DNA of 64,000 nucleotides from Meconema thalassinum (lineage: Eukaryota; Arthropoda; Insecta; Orthoptera; Tettigoniidae). The stretch is taken from the NCBI GenBank assembly GCA_946902985.2, contig OX336391.1:69789947-69853946 (forward strand), given 5' to 3'. Positions 23,967 to 35,284 of the stretch are shown here, in pieces. Made by a program: the position numbers and the translations under genes. The notes under the pieces are model-generated. The model was not told the origin of the DNA and searched no databases. It worked only from the letters and a program-made list of their open reading frames with translations. Within the stretch, counting starts at the first letter, position 1, and every line of letters starts with the position of its first letter.

Positions 23967-25145
23967 TTGGTTGGTTGGTTTCTCAGTTTAGGGGCTGCGA
24001 CAACGCAGTCATGTAGCCCCGTGTACTTTGGGTGTGTGTAGAACCTGTCTGATAACCGGTGTTAATTGTGATGGCTGTATTAGTGTGTGTATCTGTTTTC
24101 TAGCCTATTTTCGATTATGAAAAATAGGCTTATGAGATCACCTTTTACCGTGTGTGTGTGTGTGTGTGTGTCCCTGATAACTTCTAAACGACTGGAGCTA
24201 TTTCAATGAAATTCGGTAAGTTCGTAGCACTATTCTGTATGACCCTGACCGTGCCCTTCAAATTTTGTTACGTCTCACCAATCCAACATGGCGGCTGTGC
24301 GAAATATTTCACCAGCATTCAATATCTCCGAAACTATTCCCGATATCACCCTGGAATTTTTACGGTGATAAAGGGAATACTAGAAGTTCACCTATGTGAC
24401 CTTTGAAAAACTGGTAACTACAAAACCAACATGGCGGCCACGCGAATTTACGACTTTTAAATAGACGTTTCTCGCGATTTAACCAACCAAACGCAATAAA
24501 ACTTGGTACAGTACATGTTTATACACATTGTAATGCACCGACATCTAACTTGGTTCAATTGTTTACATAACCACAAGATGGCGGATGTGCGAAATATTTC
24601 ACTGGCATTCTATATCTTTGAAACTATTAGCGATATCACCGTTAAATTTTGTACGGAGATAAAGGGCACTACTGGAAGTTCATCTATAAGGCTTTCAAAA
24701 ACGTGTTAACTCTAAAACGAGCATGGCGGCCAAGCGAATTTGAAAATTTTAAATAGACCTTTCTCGCGATTTAATGTTCCAAACGCAATGAAATCTGGTA
24801 CAGAAAATGTTTATACACATTGTAATACACTGGTATCTAATTTAGTTCAATTGTTTACATAACCTCAAGATGGCGGCTTTGCGAATTTTAAATTTAAAGT
24901 TTTATTTCTTGTGTCGTAATCATGCGATCGATGTGAATGTTTGAATAATGAACCTACGCAATAATTTTCCTTTAATGGTACATGCCTCTATGGCTTATAT
25001 ATTTAACATTCCAACATGGTGACCATCCGAAATATTTAGACGGCTCTGAATATCTACGATTCTATTACAGCAATCAAACTGATTTTTTTATGTTCATAGG
25101 TGATCACAAATCCAAGATGGCGGTGACGCGAAGTATAAAAGAAGA
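23967..25145 (+). repeat. Repeat family A: hairpin, (TG)n and two 292-bp internal units
   Basis: The left 115 bp (from 'GGTTGGTTGGTTTCTCAG') match 58874-58985 in inverted orientation. Next comes a hairpin at 24102-24130 (AGCCTATTTTC paired with GAAAAATAGGCT) and a (TG)n tract at 24151-24170. The remainder contains repeated blocks with 'CAACATGGCGGC' and 'GCGAAATATTTCAC'. The block starting 24422 recurs at 24714, a period of about 292 bp. No coding sequence. The family resembles family B at 56.3 kb in its start, hairpin and internal period. Confidence 0.7.
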
Positions 25146-26416
25146 TGGCAAGTAACCGAGAATAATGTGGTATGTCTGGAAGAAATTGTGATTATCCTAA
25201 TTGGAGTTTCCAATTATTTTATTTAATATGTATTCATGCCACTTGGTGGAACCTCTGATTAGCCGTCATAAAAGAATTGGACATGCTTCGCATATTGTAA
25301 TTGAGGAGCGTGTAAGTATTTCGCTCGGTATAGGTCAAAAGGTAATGTAAAGGTGTCTTGTATTTATATGGCTTGTGTATCATCCCTCTGTGTATGTTGT
25401 AGTGCTTTTGACTCGAATAAATGAATAAATGTATATGGTACACATGTAGTCGCAAGTTCATAGTTATTTTATTTTATGTTCAACACGTGATTTCTCGCGC
25501 TAAGTTGGCATTCACTTTGGTCTGGTGAAAAGGTGTTCCGATTCATGTTTTTGTTTGTAATATAGCCTTTTACCTTTTCACCGTTGGATACCTTCGGGTC
25601 TGATTATTCTTTATTTTATTTAGAGAGAAGCGCGTCAGCCATAACAGTAAGAAGTTGATTTTTATTTTGGTCCCCTTGTGTATTCGGATTTAAAGCTAAT
25701 GATTTATGAAATGATGAGTTATTTGTCTCTGAGGCATTATACAAACTAATTGTGGATTTTAAACGACATCGTGGACAAATTAATTAACTTGATAACCGAA
25801 TTTTGGATCTGTCCTACGAGCAACTGTATTTGAGGGGTTGGCATAATTAAACGTGCTTCTAGCTGACAAGTATTATATAACTAATATATGAATCTGAAGA
25901 TTATAGCGAAAGTACCGATACAGAAGGAAGTTGTCAAATATATAATTGTAAACTGCATTAAAGATTAAGGTGTAGGAACCCACATACTATGAAGTAAGTA
26001 ACTATAGTGTATATGTCAAATCTACACCTTTCTAATCATATCAATGCATGTATTTAAAATATTGTGAATTTGTATATGTTATATAGTGAATAGTTATGGT
26101 TCGTTATACTATTTCAGTGTATTATTTCTGGGCAGTGGGCCCCTCGATAGTTCCATTGTAGCAAGCCTCTGGGGGTATTTATTTATGGGCCGGTCTTTCC
26201 AACTAATTAACCTCATAACCTGGGGTAAACGTGCCAAGTGTTTGTGCAGTGCGTGGTTACGTATTTCTTTTTTTTTTTGCGTATTTTGGAACTATTGAGG
26301 GCCTAGGCTCAGAAAAAATTACACCGTTGATAACCCTGATTTTCATAGGGTGTTATTTCGGTGAATGTTATTAATTTCTGTATTCTTTGTGTTTCATGTA
26401 ATTTATTCTGCCCCTG

Positions 26417-28060
26417 ATGGAAAAACGAGTTCTTCCAAATATGTATTATTTGAAGAGAGATGAAATTGTTTTCGAAATATTAATGAGAGGTGGAATTCCT
26501 CGTGGCCATAGAGAACTTGATCTTGCCTTGTTAAGGGAATTGAAACATGGTCATATTACTACTCCTGATATAAACCATGAATACTGGAAAGCGGGTAAGT
26601 CTTATATCATTACATCTGTTCGTGACTTGTTCATCATATTGCTGTGTTAGAAGGTGTAAGCAATCCTTCCATTTCTCAAGTGAATAGGGTAAAGTACCGT
26701 GCTTTACATTGGCTGTTGAGGTTAACTGACCTAATGAACGAATGGTCTAATGAAGATGCATTATTTTCCAAAGAATTGTCTGATCTGCGCATTAGGTTGT
26801 CTGAATATTATGATCGTGTGTTTTCTCAGGCAGGTTGTGACGATAAGTGTGATTCTGTCGTGTTATCGAATAGTTTATGTACAGTAAATAATGATTGGTG
26901 TGAAGCCAATTTGGATGGTGGATCGGTAGAAAATTCTGCTTCTTGTTTTTTATTGAATTCTGAACCGACTGTAAATAATGAGAGATGGTAATTCTTCTGC
27001 CATTGAGAATAAGTCTTGGTCGACCTTTCAACGACCCACTGTTACGTCATGTGCTATTAGGCCTAATTCTGGTGGTCAGAGTAGTGATAATAATAGATAT
27101 TCCAGGGCATCGGCGTCTGATCCGAATGAAAGTAATGCAAATAGATATTTTAACCTCACTTCTGATATGCCCCATGGTACTAAATCCGTACAGACTAGTG
27201 CATCATTGCTTAATGTTTCTAATGTAGGGCAGCAGTGTATTGTTGAGCCCAGGTTGAATTTTGATAACCTTTCTCGTGAATTTGAGTCTAGAAATTTGGT
27301 ACTTGATCGTAGCCCAAGTTTTTGTTCACTACCCAACCTACTGTCATAAATACTGAAAGATTTTCATTACTGTAATGGGAGTGACAATGATTTATTGGTA
27401 CAGTTTTTACGAAAAGTTGTGGAACTGAACGATAGTGCGATAGTGTTTGTATTATCTGAGTGCCAAATGTTTAGGATCGTGTTTCCTTGTACCTTGGGAA
27501 TGCTTCGATTAATTGTAATTGAAAATATGTCAGGTGGTAAACTTCTTCTTGATTTTCAGTTGGAAGTTTTAACTTATTTCATTACCCCTCATACCTTGTA
27601 TGACCTTCATAGGAGATATTTATTCAGAGGTCAACGAATGGAAGAAATTCTTAATGATTATTTCGCAGATATTAAATACTATGTAAATGTTTTGCCATTC
27701 AGTTAGATGAAGAAAACATTGTTGCTTCACTGGTCGAGGGGATGAATCGTATTTATAGGTTGTGTTTGACAATGTGTACCAAACCCAAATCGTATAGGGA
27801 GTTTTATGAATTAATTATTAATGCTGAAAAGATTAGGAAGGCTGATGCAGATCGCATGAGCGACATACCGCCATCTATTCATCCGATTAAGGGTATCATA
27901 AACCAAATGGTTCCTCAACCTGGCTTTCAGGGCGTGAAAAAGCTGCTTATACTGGAGTGGCACAAAGGGATCCTGTTTATCAAAATAAATTTCCTCAGGG
28001 AAAAGAATGTCGAACCTTGGTCTCTGAATCGGTTCAGGGTAATTATTTTCAGGGTCGTGA
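26417..28060 (+). pseudogene. gypsy-A gag, left copy
   Basis: A broken Gag polyprotein, the structural protein that forms the retrotransposon particle. Segments 26417-26650, 26644-26991, 26978-27349, 27395-27706 and 27742-28068 form one series separated by frameshifts. Recognisable pieces are a charged N-terminal part (RVKYRALHWLLRLTDLM and SELSDLRIRLSEYYDRVF-like sequence) and a capsid-like helical part (FLRKVVELNDSAIVFVLSE, then RMEEILNDYFADIKYY). Near the end IHPIKGIINQMVPQPGFQG is shared with the right copy. No CCHC zinc knuckle is visible. Assignment to Gag rests on position before the protease and on the capsid-like pattern. Confidence 0.7.
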
Positions 28061-28116
28061 CCAGCTGAGATCCAGTGAGAGGAGGTCCAGAATAGGTAAG
28101 AAACATAACTGGTGTG

Positions 28117-28304
28117 ATATTTAAGTACAAGTTTTTCGGGCTTGTAGGCCGTGGTCCAGACAGGATATCTCCCGATGTTTCCCCGGAAACTGCGTTCGGC
28201 ATTATCAAGGGTTCCTTCGGGAGATATCCTGTCTGGACCACGGCCTACATGCCCGAAAAACTTGTCATTAATTATGAACGCCGGCCGTGAAAGCCTAAGC
28301 TGTT
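28117..28304. mobile_element. 188-bp hairpin insertion with 12-bp target duplication
   Basis: The insertion is absent from the right gypsy-A copy. It is flanked by a perfect 12-bp direct repeat ATAACTGGTGTG at 28105-28116 and 28305-28316. It is largely a hairpin: arm 28127-28175 pairs with arm 28217-28265 over 49 bp with one mismatch. The 41-nt loop itself contains a small palindrome, GTTTCC-CC-GGAAAC. A 39-bp non-palindromic stretch follows on the right. The arms contain 'CCGTGGTCCAGACAGGATAT'. It encodes nothing. A 12-bp duplication points to a retroposon or Penelope-type mechanism more than to a cut-and-paste transposon. Confidence 0.88.
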
Positions 28305-28494
28305 ATAACTGGTGTGGTTCTAAAAACATGTTAAGCGTTGGTGTGAGGCTAATCCTAAGCCTCATTTCAACGAGTGGTCAAATAAAAAATCGTGCAATGA
28401 CTTTAAGTCATCTTTAATTTCTGTCAATAAGAAATCTCACAGTTCAGGATAAAGAGATTATGGTCGAGGTCTGGCTAATAGCAAGAAAGTATGC

Positions 28495-28775
28495 AGTCTC
28501 ATTGCTGGAGTTGACACTGGTATTTCTCCTTTTATAAATATTGACATAAACAATGAACCTGTATCTGCGTTAATCGATTCAGGTAGTGTGAATTCCTTTT
28601 TGAGTTGGAAATGGTTTAACTGTATGTCATCAATATGTAAGTTTGGGAGGTTAATGGAGTGTGGCAATAATGTTATCTCTGCTAACTCATCATTATTGGA
28701 TGTTAAAGATTTCGTTAAATTTAAAATTCGAATTCTGAACTTCACGTGGAAGTTTAAGTTTTTGGTGGATAATAA
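28495..28775 (+). pseudogene. gypsy-A aspartic protease, left copy
   Basis: A retroviral-type aspartic protease segment with IAGVDTGISPFINIDINNEP followed by ALIDSGSVNSFLSW. The Asp-Ser-Gly catalytic triad is intact here, whereas the right copy reads Asp-Ser-Gly-Ile. The protease would process Gag and Pol. The segment runs into the deletion junction at about 28783. Confidence 0.75.
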
Positions 28776-28786
28776 TCTCTCGTGCT

Positions 28787-29165
28787 GTGACTGCATTCTC
28801 CACGGACTGGAACTTGTACGAATTTGAGCGCCTTCCGTTCGGTTTGTCGACAGGTGCAGCTGTATTAAGTCGTTTGCTGGATAATATATTTGACGGGATA
28901 AAGTTTAAGTCCGTCTACCACTATTTAGATGATGTGGTAGTATTCAGCAAGTCCTTCGAAGAACATGTAGAGAGTGTTAGGGAAGTTCTTAAACGACTAA
29001 AAGAAGCGGGATTAACAGTAAAATTATCAAAGTTGTCATTCGCAAAACCCCAAATTTCGTTCCTGGGTCACATTGTGTCGTCATCTGGAGTATCGGTTGA
29101 CCAGACCCGAACCCAATCTATTCGTGATTTTAAACCTCCCAGAAACGTAAAGGAATTAGAAAGAA
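28787..29165 (+). pseudogene. gypsy-A reverse transcriptase, left copy, 3' part
   Basis: The second half of a Ty3/gypsy reverse transcriptase palm: TDWNLYEFERLPFGLSTGAA, a VYHYLDDVVVFSKSFEEHV block with an intact YLDD active site, then SFLGHIVSSSGVSVD. The N-terminal half is missing because of the 626-bp deletion, and the end is truncated at KELERK. Cannot encode an active enzyme. Confidence 0.85.
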
Positions 29166-29296
29166 AATAAAGGGATTCTGCCTTTCCAATACTTGTATTG
29201 AACCTACTCACAGGTACATGTTTCGAAAGTAAAACTCCTTCTTCCTCAGCCTGTACATAAAAATAACAAAGATAAATTACATTTATAAGAACGTAC
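29166..29296. other. Short foreign stretch between gypsy-A and element L
   Basis: Sequence with 'ACAGGTACATGTTTCGAAA' and 'CTCCTTCTTCCTCAG', reminiscent of Penelope-like element end regions. It ends with GTAC, the target site of element L. The same target copy resumes after 43263. Function and family are uncertain. Confidence 0.35.
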
Positions 29297-32200
29297 TGCA
29301 CCATTATTCCTAAAAGTCTTAAGTACAGATATGGATACAGTATTTTGGGAACGCCCTGTAACTTTCTAGCTAGGCCTCTGAAGTCTATCATAACAGCTGG
29401 TCTACAGCGAGCAAAAGTTATGCTATCAAGAAGAGATCGGCAGAGCTCGTGTTTCCGACGAGAAACCCGAAGGTCATCGATAATAACCATGTTGACTTTG
29501 TCTAACATTATATCGATCGATTCACCTGAGGATGATTAATACAAATTTAAGTATATTTAGCGCTATATGTAAGCAGTTACATATGTCTGTATGTTTTTGT
29601 CCATGGCAGAAAGCTATTATCAAGAAAGTATGAAAAACAGAAGATGATCTGTTAAATCACTGCTGATTATATTTCGACTGCGATATATTTTATATCGAGT
29701 CGTGACGTATTGAGGAGTGGGGGAGCGCATGCAGTGCTCAAGCGACCTCGTGCGGAGAGCAAGTACTAGAGAAACCGACAGCGTGCAGGTTTGAGCCTGA
29801 CAATAGTGAAAGTGAAGTCGCCAGCTAACGGGATTTTAAAAACGTGTGACCGTGGTGAAGTGTATACGCTAATTCGTTCAGTATCCTACGTGAAGTAGAC
29901 ACTTGCTTAATGGGGTTCAGACATGGTCTTAAACATGTAATAAGTTTATCATTGCGACCGTGTATCTACAGCTACTAACGGGCCAGGCGGGAGAATACTT
30001 TCATAATCCCGACCGCCAGCTTGGCTGCATTGTGTCATAACACTCTGCATATAAACCTTCGTGGAAATGCAGCCTAGACTTGATTCAAACTTTACACAGT
30101 GGCTATACTTCTTTGAAGAAAGCACATTCTTAAGCAAGGTGTCAGAGGGAAGGAATACTATGAAGCTTATATCCATTACGATGGTAGGCTAGATTAATAT
30201 AAGAATACTGCATTAGCAGGGTGTAGCGTGGACATGTTGGCAGCAACTTTCATTTTTATCATGAAGTGTGCAAGCGACTCTCGTAATGAAAGGGGCCGCG
30301 TGGACCCTTGTGAACTTGCTCACATTCGCGTCCTTATATTGGAACTATTTTGCGGCTGTTCGAGTTCACCCTCGCTTCGTGACGAGTTGATAAACTGTTT
30401 GTGGTCCGGCCATCGGTATTCTAATGTGTGTGGGAAGATATCGCCAGGATATTTTGGAACCATTTCGACCGACCGGGAGTTGTTCGAGCCTAGGAGGACT
30501 TTGGTTCGTTCTCTTGAGACCCAGTTGGAGTCTGGCATGTTTTCTGTTGGTCTGGAGCCTATTATGGCCAACGATATCCTTTTTTCCTCATCCAGATTCG
30601 CCTAAGGTACAGATCACTTCAACTTGTTACAGTAGCGTAGCGTGGACATTTTTGAATTACCACACATTGCCATATTTGATTTTGCAGATTAAATGGTTGA
30701 GTAGAAAGTGCAGGTTCGATGTTTATTTCGAACCTGACCTTCTATGATGCCAGGATTTTGACTCATAAAAATGAGTGCATCCTTTGTGTATTTTGATGGA
30801 TAAATTTAAAATTTCAGTAGTATTTTACTGTATTTAAACTGAAATGCTCATTCTTATTTGTCGAGAAATCAACGTAGGAGGAAGATATACAGATAGTTTT
30901 TTTGTGTAAGAACATTTTAGTAACACATTTTTTTTTTTTTTAGAACTCTGACTGAGTTTTATATATTCTAATGTATTGTTCTTTAAGCACTTTCGTGTGG
31001 ATCATCGTATTCTTTGAGGAGAATTTTCCTTTCCGTATTAATATTACGATATTAGGAAGTTTTCGGACCCTGTTATTCTGAATATTACTTCGAGTCCTTT
31101 GACTATTTTTCTTCAGTTCATTAATAGAATTAACTTGTATTTTCTGAGCGTGGTTTTCGAGATGGATTGACTAATGGGTCAATAGTCGCTTAGCCTTTGT
31201 TGCTAACCTAGATCCATGCTGTAGGACTAATCCATCGACATTTTCGCGTTCGGGAAATTCAGGGAAGATCTTATTTTGAGATTGGATTTATTTTTATAAA
31301 TCGCTTTTACAACCTCAGTTTGAGTGGTTGGGAGTGCTATACTTTTCTTTTCTTATGAAGTTAACACTGGATTAAATTGATACCATTGCCTTTGGTGCAA
31401 TAGTTTTTCTCTATTAAGAGGGTATTTGAACGACATCCAAAATTGCGAGGATAATCCCAGGAACGACTTACTATAAGTCATATGTTTAAGAATTATGAAT
31501 AATGTAATACATCAATGTAAGGCAAGTTTTCTAAAAATAGGTGGAGTATTTCTGGAATCCACTGGGCTTTATCGGTAATCTGTTACAGAACCATATTATT
31601 TTTTTTCGCACACGAGTTCAGGCTTCTATTATAAACAGCTGATTTTTATAATTGTGGATTTATAACAGTAAGGCTCCTATTATAGGTGCATGTTCGATTT
31701 TAGAGAGGCATGTATTAGGAATATTGCCCTTGTGTTTAAGTATATTGATACAGTGCTTTGCGAAGCAAATATTTTTCTTGTTGAGGATTGAGCCAGGTGT
31801 GCCAATCAGGATTAGATTTAATGGGGTTTTAACCCAGAGAGGCGTGGTTTTTAACCTAGTATGGTTAATATTTGGTCATAGGTGACTTTATCGCTGTTGT
31901 TATCGTGACAATGCCTGTGTGAAGATTAATATTTTTCTGAGCAGTATTGTTGAGAATCTTGAGTGGATATCCAGTTCAATATTTCCAGTAAAATTAATAT
32001 AACGACTTTGCCATAGGATGTATGTTTAACAAGGATCACCGATAAATATTTAATACTAAATCTAGGATTAATTTTGCTTAACTTAACTGTTCGGCAGAAA
32101 TTACCATGAAATTAAAAATGAAACAATTTTAAGCGGAAATGAATGTCGTGACAATAAGTCAGTGGGAAGAGAATAATAGAAATTATTCTAGAATTTTGTG

Positions 32201-32580
32201 TAAATTATATTCTGTAAATATGCCATATATATTTCATCGTGTAATAACAATCCAGTATAATCAATGAGATTTTTGATTGGTCGTGGTATCGACAAAATTG
32301 ATATTATTTTTTGTCATGTTTATTCTTACAATAAACTAATTTATTACTTGGTTTTAATTATTGCGTGATGCTTTATAGAGGTGGAGGAAGGGTGTATTAA
32401 GGGGGCCATCGCTAGGTATTTTAGGGTTTACCACACCTTTGAGATTCTTTCTTCCTCTTGAAGAATTCTTGTGTTTTGAGCTAGTCTTTTCTTTCTCTGA
32501 GCCTTGGTCAGTCTTAATACATCCTGTTAGGTATTCGAGTGGCCCTATTATCCCTGTGTCTGATGGTAGAACTTGGGGGT
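29297..32580 (+). repeat. Element L 5' LTR, first part
   Basis: Aligns from its first base with the 3' LTR at 39898, with scattered substitutions. It is cut at 32580 after ACTTGGGGGT by the nested LINE. Confidence 0.92.
30234..30605 (+). CDS. Small ORF inside element L 5' LTR (123 codons from ATG)
   Basis: An open frame starting MLAATFIFIM and ending ILFSSSRFA is present at the same place in both LTRs (other copy 40834-41205). It matches no family I recognise. It has no convincing signal peptide beyond a short hydrophobic start, and is rich in Arg, Ser and Glu. Comparing the two copies I count about seven base differences, five of which change an amino acid. That is not the pattern of a protein under constraint. 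It may be chance, since LTRs this long have room for open frames. Confidence 0.25.
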   Translation: MLAATFIFIMKCASDSRNERGRVDPCELAHIRVLILELFCGCSSSPSLRDELINCLWSGHRYSNVCGKISPGYFGTISTDRELFEPRRTLVRSLETQLESGMFSVGLEPIMANDILFSSSRFA

Positions 32581-33080
32581 ATGTATGTATGTATGTATTC
32601 TTTATTGTCAGACAGATAGAATCCACTAGTGACAATATAATAATTAACAATAAAATGTACAAGTATAAACAAAACAATAACAGCAAACACGAACAAAAAA
32701 TAGAAATACACTAGTCTATTATAAATCAACAACCACAACCATACAGACACGCACTCAAACATCCGATCTCAAGCATTCATTCATACAATCCCTATGTACA
32801 AGAAACATTGAAATAATTACAGAAAAACAAAACTATCTACAGTAAACGGAAAAAGGCAAAAACATAAAATGAAAGATAGAAGAAAAAGTTCGAAAACTGG
32901 GAAAAAAAGGAATATGAGAGTGACATTCGAGGATCTAGATAACAGCAAACAAAAAAATACATTACTTCAGTCGCTCGTACATTCAATTAAAAATCAATCA
33001 ACCATTCATTCAACCACATGTTCAATCAATCAATCAATCAATAAACGCAAATAGAAAAAACACAAAATGCACACACTATT

Positions 33081-35284
33081 TTACAGACCACTCGAGATGT
33101 TTCTCATAACAGTTGATAGAGAGTCGAAGTGAATATCAGTAGCACTTTTACTCTCCATCAAGCTGTATGTTGACTGCAACCGGATCAGACATGAATTTTT
33201 ATGTACATTAATTCTCGATCTGCCCCCATCGAACGTGTGCTTCCGTCTGGTGGTTCTCTGAGGGACGTGAAAACCCAAGTCAGCTAGCAACTGATTCGAG
33301 TCAATTCCACCATTTACCAGTTTCCACAGGAATCTCACGTCTCCCACTGTGCGCCGACTGCTCAGTGGAGGAAGACCGTACACGTTGCAATAACTCTCAT
33401 ACTCAGCTCTATGGTACGATCGTCCACCCCTGTAACAGAGCCATTTGACAAATCTCTTTTGCACACGTTCGATGGCGTCAATTTTATTACTGTGAAAAGG
33501 ATTCCAGATCACACTACAGTACTCCAATTTAGGCCGAATGAGTGACTTAAATAATTTGGATAGAGTTATGTCCGAAAAATAATTTAAACAATTTCTTTTT
33601 AAAAATCTCAGGATCCGGAAACTTTCACGACATATTTTTGAAATATGTTCATCGAACGAGAAATTATTTGTGATTGTCACCCCTAAATCCTTAATGGTTG
33701 ACACTCTACCTAGCGTTTCATTATTAATACAATAATTAAACCTGGGTAGGAGGTTACGTTTCAATGAAACTGACAAAACTTTACGCTTTTCAGTATTCAG
33801 TTTCAGTTTCCATGTTTCACACCATTCACTGAGTTGGTGTAGGTCTTCTTGCAACAACTCACAGTCATTTATAGTACTGATGGGCATATACAGTTTAAGG
33901 TCGTCAGCGTACATCAGGCACCTAGAATTATGAATTATACGAGGGATATCATTCACAAAAAGTATAAAGAGCAGAGGGCCCAATACAGAACCCTGAGGGA
34001 CACCGGAAGTAACGTTTACAGATTTAGACTTATTATTATTAATTATAACAGATTGGGTTCTATTTGAGAGGTAACTTTTGAAGAAACGTAAAAGATTACC
34101 AGTTATACCAAAATTTGAAATTTTATGAAGCAGTAGGTTGTGATGTACGCTGTCGAAAGCCCTAGAGAAATCAGTATAGATAACATCAGCACTACCACGG
34201 TTATTCATAAAGGTGGATACATCATGAGTGAAGACTGCTAGGTTGGTAGCAGTGGATCGTCTAGGAAGGAAGCCGTGCTGAAATTCAGTGATGAATGGTG
34301 ACACGCGGGCGTACACTTCGTCCCGAACAATTGATTCAAAGACTCGTGCGAAAATAGACATTACCGATCCTGGTCTGTAATTAACTACTTTCTGCCTGGA
34401 GCCTTTCTTTAACACTGGGGTGATATGGACTGATTTCCAGTAATCCGGAAACACTCCTTCACTGATGGCTTGGTTGAAAAGAATATAAAGTGGACGAGAT
34501 AGCTGGTGGCATAAAGATTTAATTATTTCTATAGGAATGGCATCAGGACCGGGAGACTTGCCAGAGGTTAGATTATGTAATTTATTCTTGATGCAGTCTT
34601 CGGAAATATGGAAGTAAGAAATGCTGTCGTTACTGGAGGGTGGCAGATCAGGTAGAGGTGGCGGTATAGAATTTACAGGAAGGAATAAGGTTTCGAAATA
34701 TTCAGAAAACAGCTCACAGGCAGAGTTTGCTTCAGTACTGGTACGTCCGTCGTACTCGAGCGAGACCGGTAATCTGGTGTTACTAGATCTCTGCTTAATG
34801 AAGGACCAAAGTCTGTTCGGATTAGATTTCACACTGGAGTCTATGTCTGCCAGGTAGGCGTCATACTTTCGGTGCTGAATTTCTTTGAATTCGGTCCTCC
34901 TGACCACAAATTCAATTCTATGGCATTCCAAAGAAGAGCGTTTCCATTGACGATGAGCCCTATTTTTCGAGTGTAGTGCGCTGATTACATCTGCATCAAA
35001 CCAAGGTGGATAACGGTAGGGATTAACCTTCACACGAGGAACTGCTTCTCGAACTGCGGACATCAAGAGATCATAAAATATCTCACAGTTCTCATTAATG
35101 TCGTTCCTGATATCAAGGAGGGACCAGGGGCAATAATCCAGCAAAAATTTCAGGTGGTTCATGTCTGCCTTCTTCCAGTTAAAAATTTCCCTGCGAGGTG
35201 GTTTATGAAATAAACTAGTGTCATGAAAATCTATGTTCCATATTAGAGCACTATGGTCGGATGGAATCCACCCCGGTTTTTCTA
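33081..35284 (-). pseudogene. LINE reverse transcriptase (C-terminal part of ORF2)
   Basis: This encodes the reverse transcriptase of the nested LINE. The longest open stretch with an ATG starts at 35162 (693 aa), but the same frame opens at about 35284 and there includes IPSDHSALIW, the last catalytic motif of the endonuclease. Reverse transcriptase motifs, counted from the 35162 Met, are GKSPGPDAIP (201-210), FSRAFDSVHH (332-341), GVPQGSVLGPLLFILFVND (387-405) and the active site YADD (418-421). The C-terminal part includes IERVQKRFVKWLCYRG, typical of CR1/jockey-group enzymes. All catalytic residues look intact. A single-base frameshift separates it from the endonuclease frame, so translation of a full ORF2 is broken in this copy. 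Confidence 0.9.

Larger units (their letters stand above)
25146..29165 (+). mobile_element. Ty3/gypsy-like retrotransposon 'gypsy-A', left copy, deleted and truncated
   Basis: This is one of two copies in the window, the other being at 45813-52777. Both start at the same internal point, with TGGCAAGTAACCGAG here and TGGCTAGTGACCGAG there, which marks a shared 5' boundary. Gag, protease and reverse transcriptase segments follow in order. A 626-bp block (matching 49220-49845 of the right copy) is deleted between the protease and the middle of the reverse transcriptase, with GC microhomology at the junction. The copy stops at about 29165 within the sequence that follows the RT active site, where a foreign 130-bp stretch begins. 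It has an extra 188-bp hairpin insertion at 28117. The PBS and LTR boundaries could not be found. Confidence 0.85.
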
